From an uncultured Holophagaceae bacterium (lineage in GTDB: Bacteria; Acidobacteriota; Holophagae; Holophagales; Holophagaceae): DNA of 29,750 nucleotides. Below, in pieces: positions 9,131 through 16,650 of this stretch. The stretch spans positions 1 to 29,750 of the forward strand of contig CAIRAS010000165.1 in the NCBI GenBank assembly GCA_903876615.1, given 5' to 3'. Position 1 is the stretch's first letter. Each line of letters starts with the position of its first letter. The notes beneath the pieces are model-generated. The model searched no databases. It saw nothing but the letters and a program-made list of their open reading frames with translations, and had not been told where the DNA came from. Both the position numbers and the translations under genes were made by a program.

Positions 9131-9266
9131 TTTTCACCGCAGAGAACACAGGGAGCGCAGAGGAAAAGCAATCTGGGCCGATGGCAGCCCTCCAACGACA
9201 TGCGCAGTTCCCGGCATCCCTTCTTCCTTCTCTGCGCTCTCTGCGTCCTCTGCGGTTGGCGTTTTC
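9131..9266. repeat. Inverted-repeat intergenic element with 9-bp CGCAGAG units
   Basis: The left arm (9135-9171) reads CACCGCAGAGAACACAGGGA and continues GCGCAGAGGAAAAG. The right arm (9225-9266) is its imperfect reverse complement, ending CTCTGCGGTTGGCGTTTTC. Each arm is made of roughly 9-bp units of the type CGCAGAGRA. The middle of about 55 bp differs. I recall this type of element as a dispersed intergenic repeat in several environmental phyla, and it is often misread as a peptide with SALSASSAV-like wording. It fills the whole gap between the ThiF-like gene and rdgB, ending 17 nt before the rdgB start. Confidence 0.75.
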
Positions 9267-9283
9267 TTTTCTGGACGCCCCCC

Positions 9284-9886
9284 ATGCTGAAGCTGCTGCT
9301 GGCCTCCCGCAATCAGGGCAAGCTCCGGGAGTTCGCGGAGCTGCTGCCGGGCTTCACCCTGGTGCCCTGGCCCGCCGAGGCGCCGGAGCTCCCGGAGACC
9401 GGGGCCTTCTTCCAGGACAACGCCCTGCAGAAGGCCGAGGGGGCGCGGGCCTGGTGGCTCGAGCATGGCACGGAGCCTGTGGATTTGGTTTTGGCAGACG
9501 ATTCGGGCCTCTGCGTGGACGCCCTCTGGGGGGGGCCCGGCGTGCTGAGCGCCCGCTTCGCCCAAGACCTGGCCTCCTACACCGACCGGAACCGCCGCCT
9601 GCTGGCCATGCTGCCCGAGGGCGCCGCCCGGACGGCCCGGTTCGTGTGCGTGCTGGCCTGCGTGCCCCTGCCCGGCCGCCTGCCCGGCGAGCCCTTCACC
9701 ATCAGCGGCGCCGTGGAGGGAACCCTGGCCACCGAGCATCGGGGCAGCCACGGCTTCGGCTACGACCCGATCTTCCTCCCCGACGGCTACGACCAGACCT
9801 TCGGCGAGCTCTCCTCGGAGATCAAGCACACCCTCAGCCACCGGGCCCGGGCCTGCACAGCGCTGCTGCAGAAGCTCCGCCAGTGA
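9284..9886 (+). CDS. rdgB: XTP/dITP diphosphatase (RdgB/HAM1 family)
   Basis: The 200-residue enzyme hydrolyses non-canonical purine nucleoside triphosphates (XTP, dITP, ITP) to monophosphates, keeping them out of DNA and RNA. Family motifs are complete: LLASRNQGKLREF at the N-terminus, ENA-like FQDNALQKA, ADDSGLCVDAL, PGVLSARFA and SHGFGYDPIF near the C-terminus. The ATG chosen gives the usual length. A longer frame upstream would be coded by the repeat element and is not believable. There is no good Shine-Dalgarno sequence, since the repeat element ends only 17 nt upstream, so the local promoter or leader may come from that element. The stop overlaps the start of the permease gene by 4 nt (GTGA). 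Confidence 0.95.
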   Translation: MLKLLLASRNQGKLREFAELLPGFTLVPWPAEAPELPETGAFFQDNALQKAEGARAWWLEHGTEPVDLVLADDSGLCVDALWGGPGVLSARFAQDLASYTDRNRRLLAMLPEGAARTARFVCVLACVPLPGRLPGEPFTISGAVEGTLATEHRGSHGFGYDPIFLPDGYDQTFGELSSEIKHTLSHRARACTALLQKLRQ

Positions 9887-10812
9887 CCGGGCGGAAAGAG
9901 CTCCGGACCGGACTTGCCATCGCCGTCCTCCTCCTGCTCTGGGCCTCGGCCTTCGCCGGCATCCGGGCGGGCATGCGGCTCACGCCCGCAGGAACGCCCG
10001 GCCCCGACGGCTACGGCCCCGGCGAGCTGGCCCTGCTGCGCTTCGGCACCGCCTCGGCGGTGCTGGCCCTCTATGCCCTGATCCGGCGGATGCGGCGGCC
10101 AGCCCTGGCGGACCTGCCGCTCATCGCCTTCTCGGGGTTTCTGGGCATCAGCGTCTACCACGTGGCACTCAACTTCGGCGAGCTCACGGTCCAGTCCGGG
10201 GCCGCCTCCCTCCTCATCGCCGCCGCGCCGGTCTTCACGGCAATCCTCTCGGTGACGGTGCTGCGGGAGCGCCTCACGGGGCTGGGCTGGCTGGGCATGC
10301 TGACGGCCTTCGCGGGGGTGCTGCTCATCGCCCTGAGCGGCGGCAAGGGCCTGCGGTTCACGCCCGGGGCCCTGCTGATCCTCCTGGCGGCCGCGGCGGC
10401 GGCCCTCTTCTCGATCCTCTCGAAGCGCGGCCTCCAGCGCCACGCGGCCCTGGAGTTCACCTGCTACTCCATCTGGGCCGGGACCCTGCCCCTGCTGGCC
10501 TTTCTGCCGGGGCTGCTGCGTCAGGTCCGGCACGCGGCGCCCTCGGCGACCGTGGCCGTGGTCTACCTGGGCATCTTCCCCGCGGCCATCGCCTACCTGC
10601 TCTGGAACTACGCCCTGGCCCGCCTGCCGGCCTCGCTGCTGTCCAGCTTCCTGTATCTGTCGCCGGTCCTGGCCAGCCTCATCGCCTGGGTCTGGCTGGG
10701 CGAGGTGCCGAGCCTGCTCACGGTGGCGGGCGGCGCCCTCGCTATCCTCGGCGTGATCCTGGTGCAGACCCAGGGCCAGCGCCCCGCAGCGGCCCGCCCG
10801 GGGGATGCTTAG
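9883..10812 (+). CDS. DMT-superfamily permease, EamA family
   Basis: The 309-residue membrane protein shows ten hydrophobic segments in two related halves of five, the EamA repeat. The first segment is LAIAVLLLLWASAFAGIRAG, with the typical WASAF motif. LGISVYHVALNFGELTVQSGAAS begins the region ending the first half, and ALARLPASLLSSFLYLSPVLASL marks the end of the second. Members export or import small metabolites such as amino acids or nucleobases, and the substrate here is unknown. The GTG start overlaps the rdgB stop (GTGA), so the gene is coupled to rdgB. The frame is open further upstream, but that part only reads through rdgB out of frame. The C-terminal tail is short and cytoplasmic. 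Confidence 0.9.
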   Translation: MTGRKELRTGLAIAVLLLLWASAFAGIRAGMRLTPAGTPGPDGYGPGELALLRFGTASAVLALYALIRRMRRPALADLPLIAFSGFLGISVYHVALNFGELTVQSGAASLLIAAAPVFTAILSVTVLRERLTGLGWLGMLTAFAGVLLIALSGGKGLRFTPGALLILLAAAAAALFSILSKRGLQRHAALEFTCYSIWAGTLPLLAFLPGLLRQVRHAAPSATVAVVYLGIFPAAIAYLLWNYALARLPASLLSSFLYLSPVLASLIAWVWLGEVPSLLTVAGGALAILGVILVQTQGQRPAAARPGDA

Positions 10813-10877
10813 TTACGACCTCTGCGAGAGTTGTTCCTGAAGGTAATCCTTTCCCATTCCCTGCAAACAGGATGGTC

Positions 10878-11699
10878 TCAGGGCTTCCGCAGGAAGAGCC
10901 GGGGGTCCACGCGGGCGTTGTTGAGGCTGAGGGACCAGTGGAGGTGCGGACCGGTCGCGCGGCCGGTGCGGCCCACGAGGCCCAGCGGGTCGCCAGCCTT
11001 CAGCACCTGGCCCTGTTTGACGGTGACTTTCGAGAGGTGCGCGAAGAGGCTCACCACGCCCTCGCCATGGGCCAGGAACACCGCGTTGCCGCTGAAGAAG
11101 AAGTCCCCGGTCAGGACCACCACGCCCGCGGCTGGCGCGCGCACCACCTGGCCCGCGGGGGCCTTGATGTCGAGCCCCGAGTGGGGGGCCCGCGGCTCGC
11201 CGTTGAAGACCCGGCGCAGGCCGAAGGAGCCCGTGAGGCCGCCGGGCGTGGGCTGCCGGAAGCTCAGCGAGGGGACGAGCCCGTCGGGCCAGGCCTTCCA
11301 GGCCGGGGCCGTGAGGGTCTGCTCCCGGGCGATGCGGACCTCGTCCTCGGGGTCCGGAGTCACCAGGCGCTGGTTCTCCAGGCGCAGGCGCTGCTCGGGG
11401 TAGTGCTTGGGCTGGACGGTGAAGGGGACGGTACGGCCGTCCACTTCCACCGCATCCGGGCCGGGCTTCGCACTCAGCGGTAGGCCCACCACGGCCTGCC
11501 AGCCGCCGCCGCTTCGCCGGGTCAGCACCGGCTCGCCGTGGTAGCTCACATGGGGGGCCTGCGCCCCACCCGGGAGGGCGACAAGGGCGATGCCCCCGGG
11601 CACCGGTGAGGCCTTGAGGGCGGTGTCCTTCGCCGCCTTGGCTGGGCTCGGCAGGGCCGCCCCCAGGACGGCCAGCAGCGCCCAGCCGCGGAGGCTCAC
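10878..11699 (-). CDS. M23 family metallopeptidase (LytM domain)
   Basis: A 273-residue exported protein starts at GTG, overlapping the cupin gene stop by 4 nt. The signal sequence is VSLRGWALLAVLGAALPSPAKA. The N-terminal part (about 30-130) is a beta-rich prodomain without recognised motif. The C-terminal LytM domain has the full zinc and catalytic set: His173 and Asp177 (HSGLD), His221 (FAHLS), and His252 and His254 (GPHLHWS). Such enzymes cut peptide cross-links in peptidoglycan, or, when degenerate, activate amidases. The complete motif points to an active endopeptidase. It is the last of four overlapping minus-strand genes headed by mtnP and is convergent with the permease gene, with 65 nt between. 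Confidence 0.92.
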   Translation of the reverse strand: MSLRGWALLAVLGAALPSPAKAAKDTALKASPVPGGIALVALPGGAQAPHVSYHGEPVLTRRSGGGWQAVVGLPLSAKPGPDAVEVDGRTVPFTVQPKHYPEQRLRLENQRLVTPDPEDEVRIAREQTLTAPAWKAWPDGLVPSLSFRQPTPGGLTGSFGLRRVFNGEPRAPHSGLDIKAPAGQVVRAPAAGVVVLTGDFFFSGNAVFLAHGEGVVSLFAHLSKVTVKQGQVLKAGDPLGLVGRTGRATGPHLHWSLSLNNARVDPRLFLRKP

Positions 11700-12061
11700 T
11701 CCGGCGCTCCGGGCTCCGGGGACCGGGTGAGCACCCCGAGGAAGGTGAGGGGCGCGGCCGAGTCGTTGATCAGCCCGTGGCTGCCGCCGGCCTTCACCAG
11801 GAACAGGTCCCCGGCCCCCACGGGAAAGCGCTCGCCATTGAGGACCCCCACACCCTTGCCCGCCAGGATCAGGTAGAGGTCCTCGGTGTTGGGATGGGGG
11901 TGCTCGCCGATGGTGGCGCCGGGCTCCAGCGTCGTCGTGCCGAGGCTGAGGATGCCTGCCATCTCCCCGAGTTTCAGGAGCTCCATCCCCCGGGTCACGC
12001 CCAGCCCGCCCCGGACGTTGAGCTTGGTCTCCAGGGGTACTTCGGCGCTGCGTCGGATCAT
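11696..12061 (-). CDS. Cupin-domain protein
   Basis: A 121-residue single-cupin protein. Motif 1 reads LEPGATIGEHPHPNTEDLYL, with His and Glu metal ligands in a G(X)5HXH(X)3-4E-like layout. Motif 2 is VGAGDLFLVKAGGSHGLIN, with the last His ligand. Such proteins bind a divalent metal and may act as isomerases, dioxygenases, small-molecule sensors or storage proteins, and sequence alone does not decide. The ligand His in motif 1 is EHPHPNTE, one of the variants seen in small soluble cupins. The start overlaps the unknown gene upstream by 4 nt, and the stop overlaps the M23 gene start by 4 nt, so translation is coupled throughout this operon. Confidence 0.9.
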   Translation of the reverse strand: MIRRSAEVPLETKLNVRGGLGVTRGMELLKLGEMAGILSLGTTTLEPGATIGEHPHPNTEDLYLILAGKGVGVLNGERFPVGAGDLFLVKAGGSHGLINDSAAPLTFLGVLTRSPEPGAPE

Positions 12062-12540
12062 GGTTCGCTCCCAGGAACAGGTGTGGCATCGGGGCTGGCG
12101 CCGGCTTCGCCCTCGTCGAGCATCCCCTTGAGGCCGGCCTCACGCATCTTCACCGCCTCCTGGTAGGCGGCGAGGACAGCGGTGCGGACCCGCAGGTACG
12201 AGGTCTCGGTAACCTTGGTGTTGAAGCTGAGGGTGGCCACCAGGTAGTCGCGGCCATCCGGCAGGGTCTGGGGGGCGCTCACCTGCACCTGGGGCGGCAT
12301 GATGGCCGAGCTGCTGCCCTCCCGCAGGCGCACGGACTGGAGGTCGCACCAGGCCTGCAGGCGGGGCGTCACGGCCAGCGCCTCCTCGGGCGAGGCCACC
12401 ATCACCCGCCCGTAGAGCGTGAAGAAGAGGCGCAGCTGCGGCGCATCGAAGGCGTGGTTCAGGTAGCCCGACATGCTGGCAATCTGCTGAAAGTCCTTCA
12501 GCAGAGCCTGCAGCTTGGGGCTGGGTGGCGCCAGGGCCAT
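12058..12540 (-). CDS. Protein of unknown function between mtnP and the cupin gene
   Basis: A 160-residue soluble protein that I do not recognise. The start ATG shares a base with the mtnP stop (TGATG), so the two are coupled, and the stop overlaps the cupin ATG. A long upstream frame exists but would run through mtnP antisense-free in another frame and is not credible. The first 40 residues look helical (KLQALLKDFQQIASMSGYLN). The middle has QVQVSAPQTLPDGRDYLVATLSFNTKV, which reads as two beta strands. A helix follows (RVRTAVLAAYQEAVKMREAGLKGMLD), then an acidic, Pro-rich tail. No signal peptide, membrane span, or catalytic motif is visible. It might be a small regulator or chaperone for this operon (speculation only). 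Confidence 0.8.
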   Translation of the reverse strand: MALAPPSPKLQALLKDFQQIASMSGYLNHAFDAPQLRLFFTLYGRVMVASPEEALAVTPRLQAWCDLQSVRLREGSSSAIMPPQVQVSAPQTLPDGRDYLVATLSFNTKVTETSYLRVRTAVLAAYQEAVKMREAGLKGMLDEGEAGASPDATPVPGSEP

Positions 12541-13412
12541 CAGCCCACCCCGTAGCCGTACTTCGAGACCAGCAGGGCCAGGCGCTCGCGGGCCTCCCGG
12601 GGCACCACCGCCGGAGCCGTGAAGAGAGCCGCCTTCAGGGACTGCCCGCAGGCGCAGGGCCGGGCGGCGTGGCTCAGCAGGGGCACCACGGCGCGCAGCA
12701 GGCGCTGGGCCTTGTCCACGTTGGCGTGCATGACCTGGAGCACCGAGGCGGCATCCACGCCCTCGGCCTCCTCGCGCCATGCGTCGTAGTCGGTCACCAG
12801 GGCGATGCAGGCGTAGCAGAGCTCCGCTTCCCGGGCCAGGCGGGCCTCGGTCACCTGGGTCATGCCGATGAGGTCCGCGCCCCAGCTCTGGTGCAGGCGG
12901 CTCTCGGCCCGGGTGGAGAAGGCCGGGCCCTCCATGCACACGTAGGTCGCGCCCCCCTCGATGGGCAGGTCCAGCTCCCGACCCTCGGCCAGGAGGGTTT
13001 CCGAGAGGTGGAGACAGGTGGGCTCGGCAAAGCTGACGTGCGCCACCAGCCCCTCGCCGAAGAAGGTGTCCTGGCGGTGCCGGGTCTTGTCGATGAACTG
13101 CTTCGCGAGCCGCAGCTGGCCGGGCACGTGGGCCTCCTGGAGGCTGCCCACGGCGGAGACGGAGATCAGGCGCTCGACGCCCAGGGACTTCAGGGCCCAG
13201 ATGTTGGCGCGGTAGTTCACCTCACTGGGGGTGAAGCGGTGCCCCTCGCCGTGGCGGGCCAGGAAGGCCACAGGCGCGCCATCCAGGTGGCCCAGGGCCA
13301 CCGGGCCCGAAGGCGCGCCGAAGGGCGTGACGACGGTCACGTCCCGGTCCAGGACCAGGCCCTCCATCTGATAGAGGCCGCTGCCGCCGATGATGCCGAT
13401 GGGTGCTCGCAT
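12540..13412 (-). CDS. mtnP: S-methyl-5'-thioadenosine phosphorylase
   Basis: The 290-residue enzyme splits methylthioadenosine with phosphate to adenine and methylthioribose 1-phosphate, the entry to methionine salvage. It opens with IGIIGGSGLYQM, the phosphate-binding start of the family. FLARHGEGHRFTPSEVNYRANI (a RHG..H.. P..NYRAN block) is the next signature, followed by SAVGSLQ and the ribose site GGATYVCMEGPAFSTRAES. The base-specificity loop is MTQVTEARLAREAELCYACIALVTDYDAW, in which TDYD is typical of adenine-type enzymes. It is the first gene of a four-gene overlapping operon and is divergent from the cobalamin riboswitch region. No other mtn genes are here. Length is normal for the family. 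Confidence 0.95.
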   Translation of the reverse strand: MRAPIGIIGGSGLYQMEGLVLDRDVTVVTPFGAPSGPVALGHLDGAPVAFLARHGEGHRFTPSEVNYRANIWALKSLGVERLISVSAVGSLQEAHVPGQLRLAKQFIDKTRHRQDTFFGEGLVAHVSFAEPTCLHLSETLLAEGRELDLPIEGGATYVCMEGPAFSTRAESRLHQSWGADLIGMTQVTEARLAREAELCYACIALVTDYDAWREEAEGVDAASVLQVMHANVDKAQRLLRAVVPLLSHAARPCACGQSLKAALFTAPAVVPREARERLALLVSKYGYGVG

Positions 13413-13449
13413 CCGTCCATTCTACTTGCCCCGGGCTCCGGCCCGTGGT

Positions 13450-13700
13450 TCTCTTGGAGTCCTGACAATCTGTGTTGGATGTTCGGGAAGCAGGTTCGAA
13501 TCCTGCGCTGCCCCGCAACGGTATGCACCACGCGCCTCGCCGTCTGATCCGCGTGAGACCTGAGACCTTCTGGAAGCCCCCGGAGCCTTGCGCGGGACAC
13601 CCCTGAAGCTGAAGCCCGAGTCACTGGGAGGAATCCCGGGAAGGCTCGGGGGGAGCTGCCAAGCCCCTGTCGCGTGTGAGCCCGGAGACCGGTCCTGCAC
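13450..13700 (+). ncRNA. Cobalamin riboswitch
   Basis: The AdoCbl/B12 riboswitch core is recognisable. TTCGGGAAGCAGGTTCGAAT leads to CCTGCGCTGCCCCGCAACGG (13482-13521), close to the canonical GCTGCCCCGCAACTGTA. GTCACTGGG (13619-13627) and ATCCCGGGAAGGC (13633-13645) are the middle conserved strands. The B12 box AGCCCGGAGACCGGTC (13679-13694) matches AGCCAGGAGACCGGCC. Exact outer boundaries are estimated. The downstream genes are B12 receptor and transporter genes, as expected. The regulatory part appears to act on translation (see the next feature), since no terminator with a T-run is seen. Together with that part it fills the 371-nt space between mtnP and btuB. Confidence 0.95.
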
Positions 13701-13739
13701 CTCACCCCCCGTCGCGGGCACGGGCCGGGCCATGGTCCC

Positions 13740-13779
13740 TCGCGGATCCGCCCAGTCTCCGCGACTTCATGCGTGGAGG
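13740..13779 (+). promoter_or_regulatory. Shine-Dalgarno switch hairpins downstream of the riboswitch
   Basis: The btuB ribosome site GGAGG (13775-13779) is mostly inside CGTGGAG (13772-13778), which pairs with CTCCGCG (13757-13763), one G-U pair included, across an 8-nt loop. The same CTCCGCG region can instead pair with TCGCGGA (13740-13746): TCCGCGA (13758-13764) is its perfect complement. The two hairpins exclude each other, so they can serve as sequestor and anti-sequestor. How the ligand-bound riboswitch chooses between them is inferred, not shown. Confidence 0.55.
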
Positions 13780-13783
13780 CATG

Positions 13784-15823
13784 ATGGGCCATTCCCGAGC
13801 TCTCTTCACCCTGGCGGCCGTGTCCGCCCTCGTCCCCGCTGCCTGGGGCGCTGCCGATGCCCTCGAGCGGAAGCCCGGCGAGGCCACGGTCACGGTCAAC
13901 GCCGAGACCCAGCCTGTGGAGGTCACCCGGACACCGGCCCCGGTGCGCATCGTGGAGGCGGACGAGCTGGCCCGCCTGGGCAGTCGCACCCTCGCCGAGT
14001 TGCTGGAGGTGCTCCAGCCTGGGGCCGTGATGCCCGCCGGCAGCACCGGCAAGCAGGCCTCGGCCTTCCTCAACGGCACCCTGAGCCGCAATGTCGTGGT
14101 GCTGCTGGACGGCCTGCGGCTCAACGACCCCACCGCCACCAGCCCCGACCTCGGCGCCCTCAGCCTGGTGGGCATCGCCCGGGTGGAGCTGATCCTGGGG
14201 CCCGCCTCGGTGCTCTACGGCAGCGACGCCATCGGCGGCGTCATCGCCCTCACCAGCTTGGGCCGGGGTGAGACGGGGTTCCATGGCCAGACCGCCCTGA
14301 AGCTGGGCACCGACGGCCAGCGGGGCGGCTCCGCCCAGGTGCAGCTCAGCAGCGACCGGCGCTGGCTCGCCGCGGGCGCTGAGGCGCAGCGGCAGGAGAG
14401 CCCCTTCCCGGGGGACAGCTTCCGGCAGGCCGGCGGCTTCCTCCGCCTGGGCGCCACCCTGGGCGGGCTGGACTTCACCGGGACCTACCGCAACTCGGGC
14501 CAGACGGCCTCGGTGCCCTTCGCCACCAGTGGCTGGCCCACGGTGCGCAGCTACGATCCCAGCCGCGAGACCCGCGCCCGGCAGGAGAGCTGGGGCGCCA
14601 GCCTGCGCTGGACCCTGGCCCCGGGCCTGGTGCTGGAGAACCGGCTGCAGGCCGTCTCCGGCCTCACCAGTGATCCCGACGGAACCCAGCGGCAGCAGAC
14701 CGACCGGGACTTCAAGCGGGTCGAGGACCAGCTGACCCTGCACTGGACGCCCCTCAGCACCCTCCGCCTCTCGGCCCGCCTCGAGGGCCGCGAGGACACC
14801 AGCCACGCGAAGAACTACTATGACCCGGGAACCTACGCGGCGGTGCCCTACCGGGGCGAAGGCCGCGACCTCGCGGGTGCCCTGGAAGCGCGCTGGACCC
14901 TGGCCCCGGGCCTGGACTGGGTCGCGGGCCTGCGCCGGGATGGCGGCCACCGGGACCTCACCCGCGCCGACACCGGCGCCCGGGAACGGGCCGGCAGCGC
15001 CGAAGCCACCACCGGGCGCTCGGGCTTGAACTGGATCCTCGCGCCGGAGCTGCGGCTCTACGCCAGCGCCGGCCAGGGCTTCCGCATGCCCAACACCACG
15101 GAGTTCACCCTCAACGCCCAGGCCCAGAGCCAGGATGGCAGGGCCTATCCGCTGCAGCCGGAGCGGAGCCACACCCTCCAGCTCGGCGCCACCGGCCTGG
15201 TCGCGGGCCACTGGGAATACCGGCTCGAAGCCCAGCGCACCCGCGTCAGCGACCTGCTGGCTTACGTCTACGACACCAGCTTCGCCTGGCCCCCGCTCTA
15301 CACCTCCCACTACCTGAACAGCGGCAGCATCCAGGCCCAGAGCCTGGAGGGCGCCCTGGGCTGGCGCGGCGGCGGCGACGTGGCCTTCGGGGCCGACCTG
15401 ATGGCCCGCAGCCAGGAGACCCGGGACCTGGATCACGACACGGACGGCCAGCGCTACGGCCAGCAGAACAGCGCCATCCTGCGGCACCCCTTCTTCACCT
15501 GCGGGGTGGCCGTCTTCGTCCAGGCCAAGGCCTGGCGGGCGGACCTCCGCCTCGACCGCATCGGCCCCCGCTACGACCTGAGCGACACCACGTACGAAGT
15601 GCTCTCCATCGGCAGCCCCACCCGGGACCTGAGCCTGGGCCTGTCGCACGAGCCCGTGAAGGGCCTGCTCCTCGCCCTCCGCGGCGAGCACCTGCTGCAG
15701 CCCCGCCAGACGATCCAGGACTGGCTGACCGGACGCCAGAACCACAACGGCGACGCGGCCCTGGTCTACGGCTTCCCAGCCCAGGGACCCCGCTGGTCCC
15801 TCAGCGTGACTTGGAGGTGGTGA
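13784..15823 (+). CDS. btuB: TonB-dependent outer membrane cobalamin receptor
   Basis: A 679-residue receptor begins with a signal peptide (MGHSRALFTLAAVSALVPAAWGA). A TonB-box-like EATVTVNA is at about 33-40. The plug domain (about 45-160) has PVRIVEADELARLGSRTLAE, RNVVVLLDGLRLNDP and RVELILGPASVLYGSDAIGGVI, all typical of the family. The rest alternates short hydrophobic strands as a 22-strand barrel would, and the chain ends in an aromatic residue (VTWRW), as needed for barrel assembly. The B12 riboswitch upstream and btuF/btuC/btuD genes downstream point to cobalamin or a cobinamide as the ligand. ATGs at 13769, 13781 and 13784 are in frame. The last was chosen because GGAGG lies 4 nt before it. 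The stop shares a base with the btuF ATG (TGATGA). Confidence 0.92.
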   Translation: MGHSRALFTLAAVSALVPAAWGAADALERKPGEATVTVNAETQPVEVTRTPAPVRIVEADELARLGSRTLAELLEVLQPGAVMPAGSTGKQASAFLNGTLSRNVVVLLDGLRLNDPTATSPDLGALSLVGIARVELILGPASVLYGSDAIGGVIALTSLGRGETGFHGQTALKLGTDGQRGGSAQVQLSSDRRWLAAGAEAQRQESPFPGDSFRQAGGFLRLGATLGGLDFTGTYRNSGQTASVPFATSGWPTVRSYDPSRETRARQESWGASLRWTLAPGLVLENRLQAVSGLTSDPDGTQRQQTDRDFKRVEDQLTLHWTPLSTLRLSARLEGREDTSHAKNYYDPGTYAAVPYRGEGRDLAGALEARWTLAPGLDWVAGLRRDGGHRDLTRADTGARERAGSAEATTGRSGLNWILAPELRLYASAGQGFRMPNTTEFTLNAQAQSQDGRAYPLQPERSHTLQLGATGLVAGHWEYRLEAQRTRVSDLLAYVYDTSFAWPPLYTSHYLNSGSIQAQSLEGALGWRGGGDVAFGADLMARSQETRDLDHDTDGQRYGQQNSAILRHPFFTCGVAVFVQAKAWRADLRLDRIGPRYDLSDTTYEVLSIGSPTRDLSLGLSHEPVKGLLLALRGEHLLQPRQTIQDWLTGRQNHNGDAALVYGFPAQGPRWSLSVTWRW

Positions 15824-16650
15824 TGACCCGGCGGCTCCTCGCGCTGCTGCTGGTCCTGGCGCTGCCCCTCGGGGCGGCCCGGCCGCAGCGCGTGGTGAGC
15901 CAGGCCGTGGGCACCGACGAGCTGCTGCTGGCCCTGGCGGATCCCGGCCAGATCGCAGCCCTCAGCCACATCGCCCAGGAGGCCCGGTTCAGCCCCGTGG
16001 CCGCCGAGGCCAAGCGCTACCCCATGATCCGCGAGAGCGACGCCGAGAGCGTCCTGCGGTTCCGGCCGGACCTGGTGCTCGCCACTAGCTTCACCCGACC
16101 CGAGACGCTGAGCCTCCTCCGGCGTGCTGGCGTCCACTTGGTGGTGCTGGACCGCTTCGACACCCTGGAAGATGTCTACGCCAGCATCCAGCTGCTGGGG
16201 CGGGAGCTGGGCCAGGAGGCGCGGGCCCAGGCGCTGATCGCTCAGTGCCGGAGCCGCGTAGAGGCATTGGCGGGGAGGCTGCGGGGCGTCAAGCCCGTGC
16301 GCGTGCTCAGCGCCACGGTCTATCCCTTCACCTCCGGCACCGGCACCACCTTCCAGGACCTCTGCGACCACACGGGCGCCCTGAACGTCGCGGCGGAAGC
16401 GGGCCTCCGGGGGCACGCGCCCACGCCTTCGGAGCGTCTCCTCCTGTGGCACGCCGAGGTGCTCGTCGTCTCCGACGACCCGGGCATCCAGGCCCGCCTG
16501 GGCGAGATCCCCCACTATCGCGCCCTGCCCGCCTTCAAGGCCGGGCGGCTGGTCCCGGTGCCGGGGCCCATGATGTCCAGCATCTCCCACCACCGCATCG
16601 CCGCCTACGAAGTGCTGGCGCGGGCCCTGCATCCGGACCGCTTCCGGTGA
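15823..16650 (+). CDS. btuF: Periplasmic cobalamin-binding protein
   Basis: The 275-residue protein has a signal peptide (MTRRLLALLLVLALPLGAARP). Its two-lobed helical-backbone metal/siderophore/B12-binding fold is shown by RVVSQAVGTDELLLALADPGQI, PMIRESDAESVLRFRPDLVLA and GVHLVVLDRFDTLEDVYASI. It should carry B12 from BtuB to the inner-membrane permease. GGAGG lies 5 nt before the ATG, and the gene starts within the btuB stop. TTG codons further up are possible but unneeded. The substrate is inferred from the riboswitch and neighbouring btu genes, since family members also bind haem or siderophores. The stop overlaps the btuC GTG (GTGA). Confidence 0.9.
   Translation: MTRRLLALLLVLALPLGAARPQRVVSQAVGTDELLLALADPGQIAALSHIAQEARFSPVAAEAKRYPMIRESDAESVLRFRPDLVLATSFTRPETLSLLRRAGVHLVVLDRFDTLEDVYASIQLLGRELGQEARAQALIAQCRSRVEALAGRLRGVKPVRVLSATVYPFTSGTGTTFQDLCDHTGALNVAAEAGLRGHAPTPSERLLLWHAEVLVVSDDPGIQARLGEIPHYRALPAFKAGRLVPVPGPMMSSISHHRIAAYEVLARALHPDRFR

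Noticed and set aside
9131..9266. CRISPR-like repeat units in the CGCAGAG element
   Set aside because: The units are about 9 bp, imperfect and without spacers of constant length, so this is not a CRISPR array.
13488..13508. tRNA-like T-arm (GCAGGTTCGAATCCTGC)
   Set aside because: It looks like a tRNA T-stem-loop, but no matching acceptor strand or anticodon arm lies upstream. The following GCTGCCCCGCAACGG places it inside the cobalamin riboswitch core.
13337..15745. Minus-strand open frame of about 800 codons opposite btuB
   Set aside because: It runs through the riboswitch and btuB and shows low-complexity Gly/Ala/Gln composition without domains. It is a shadow of btuB.
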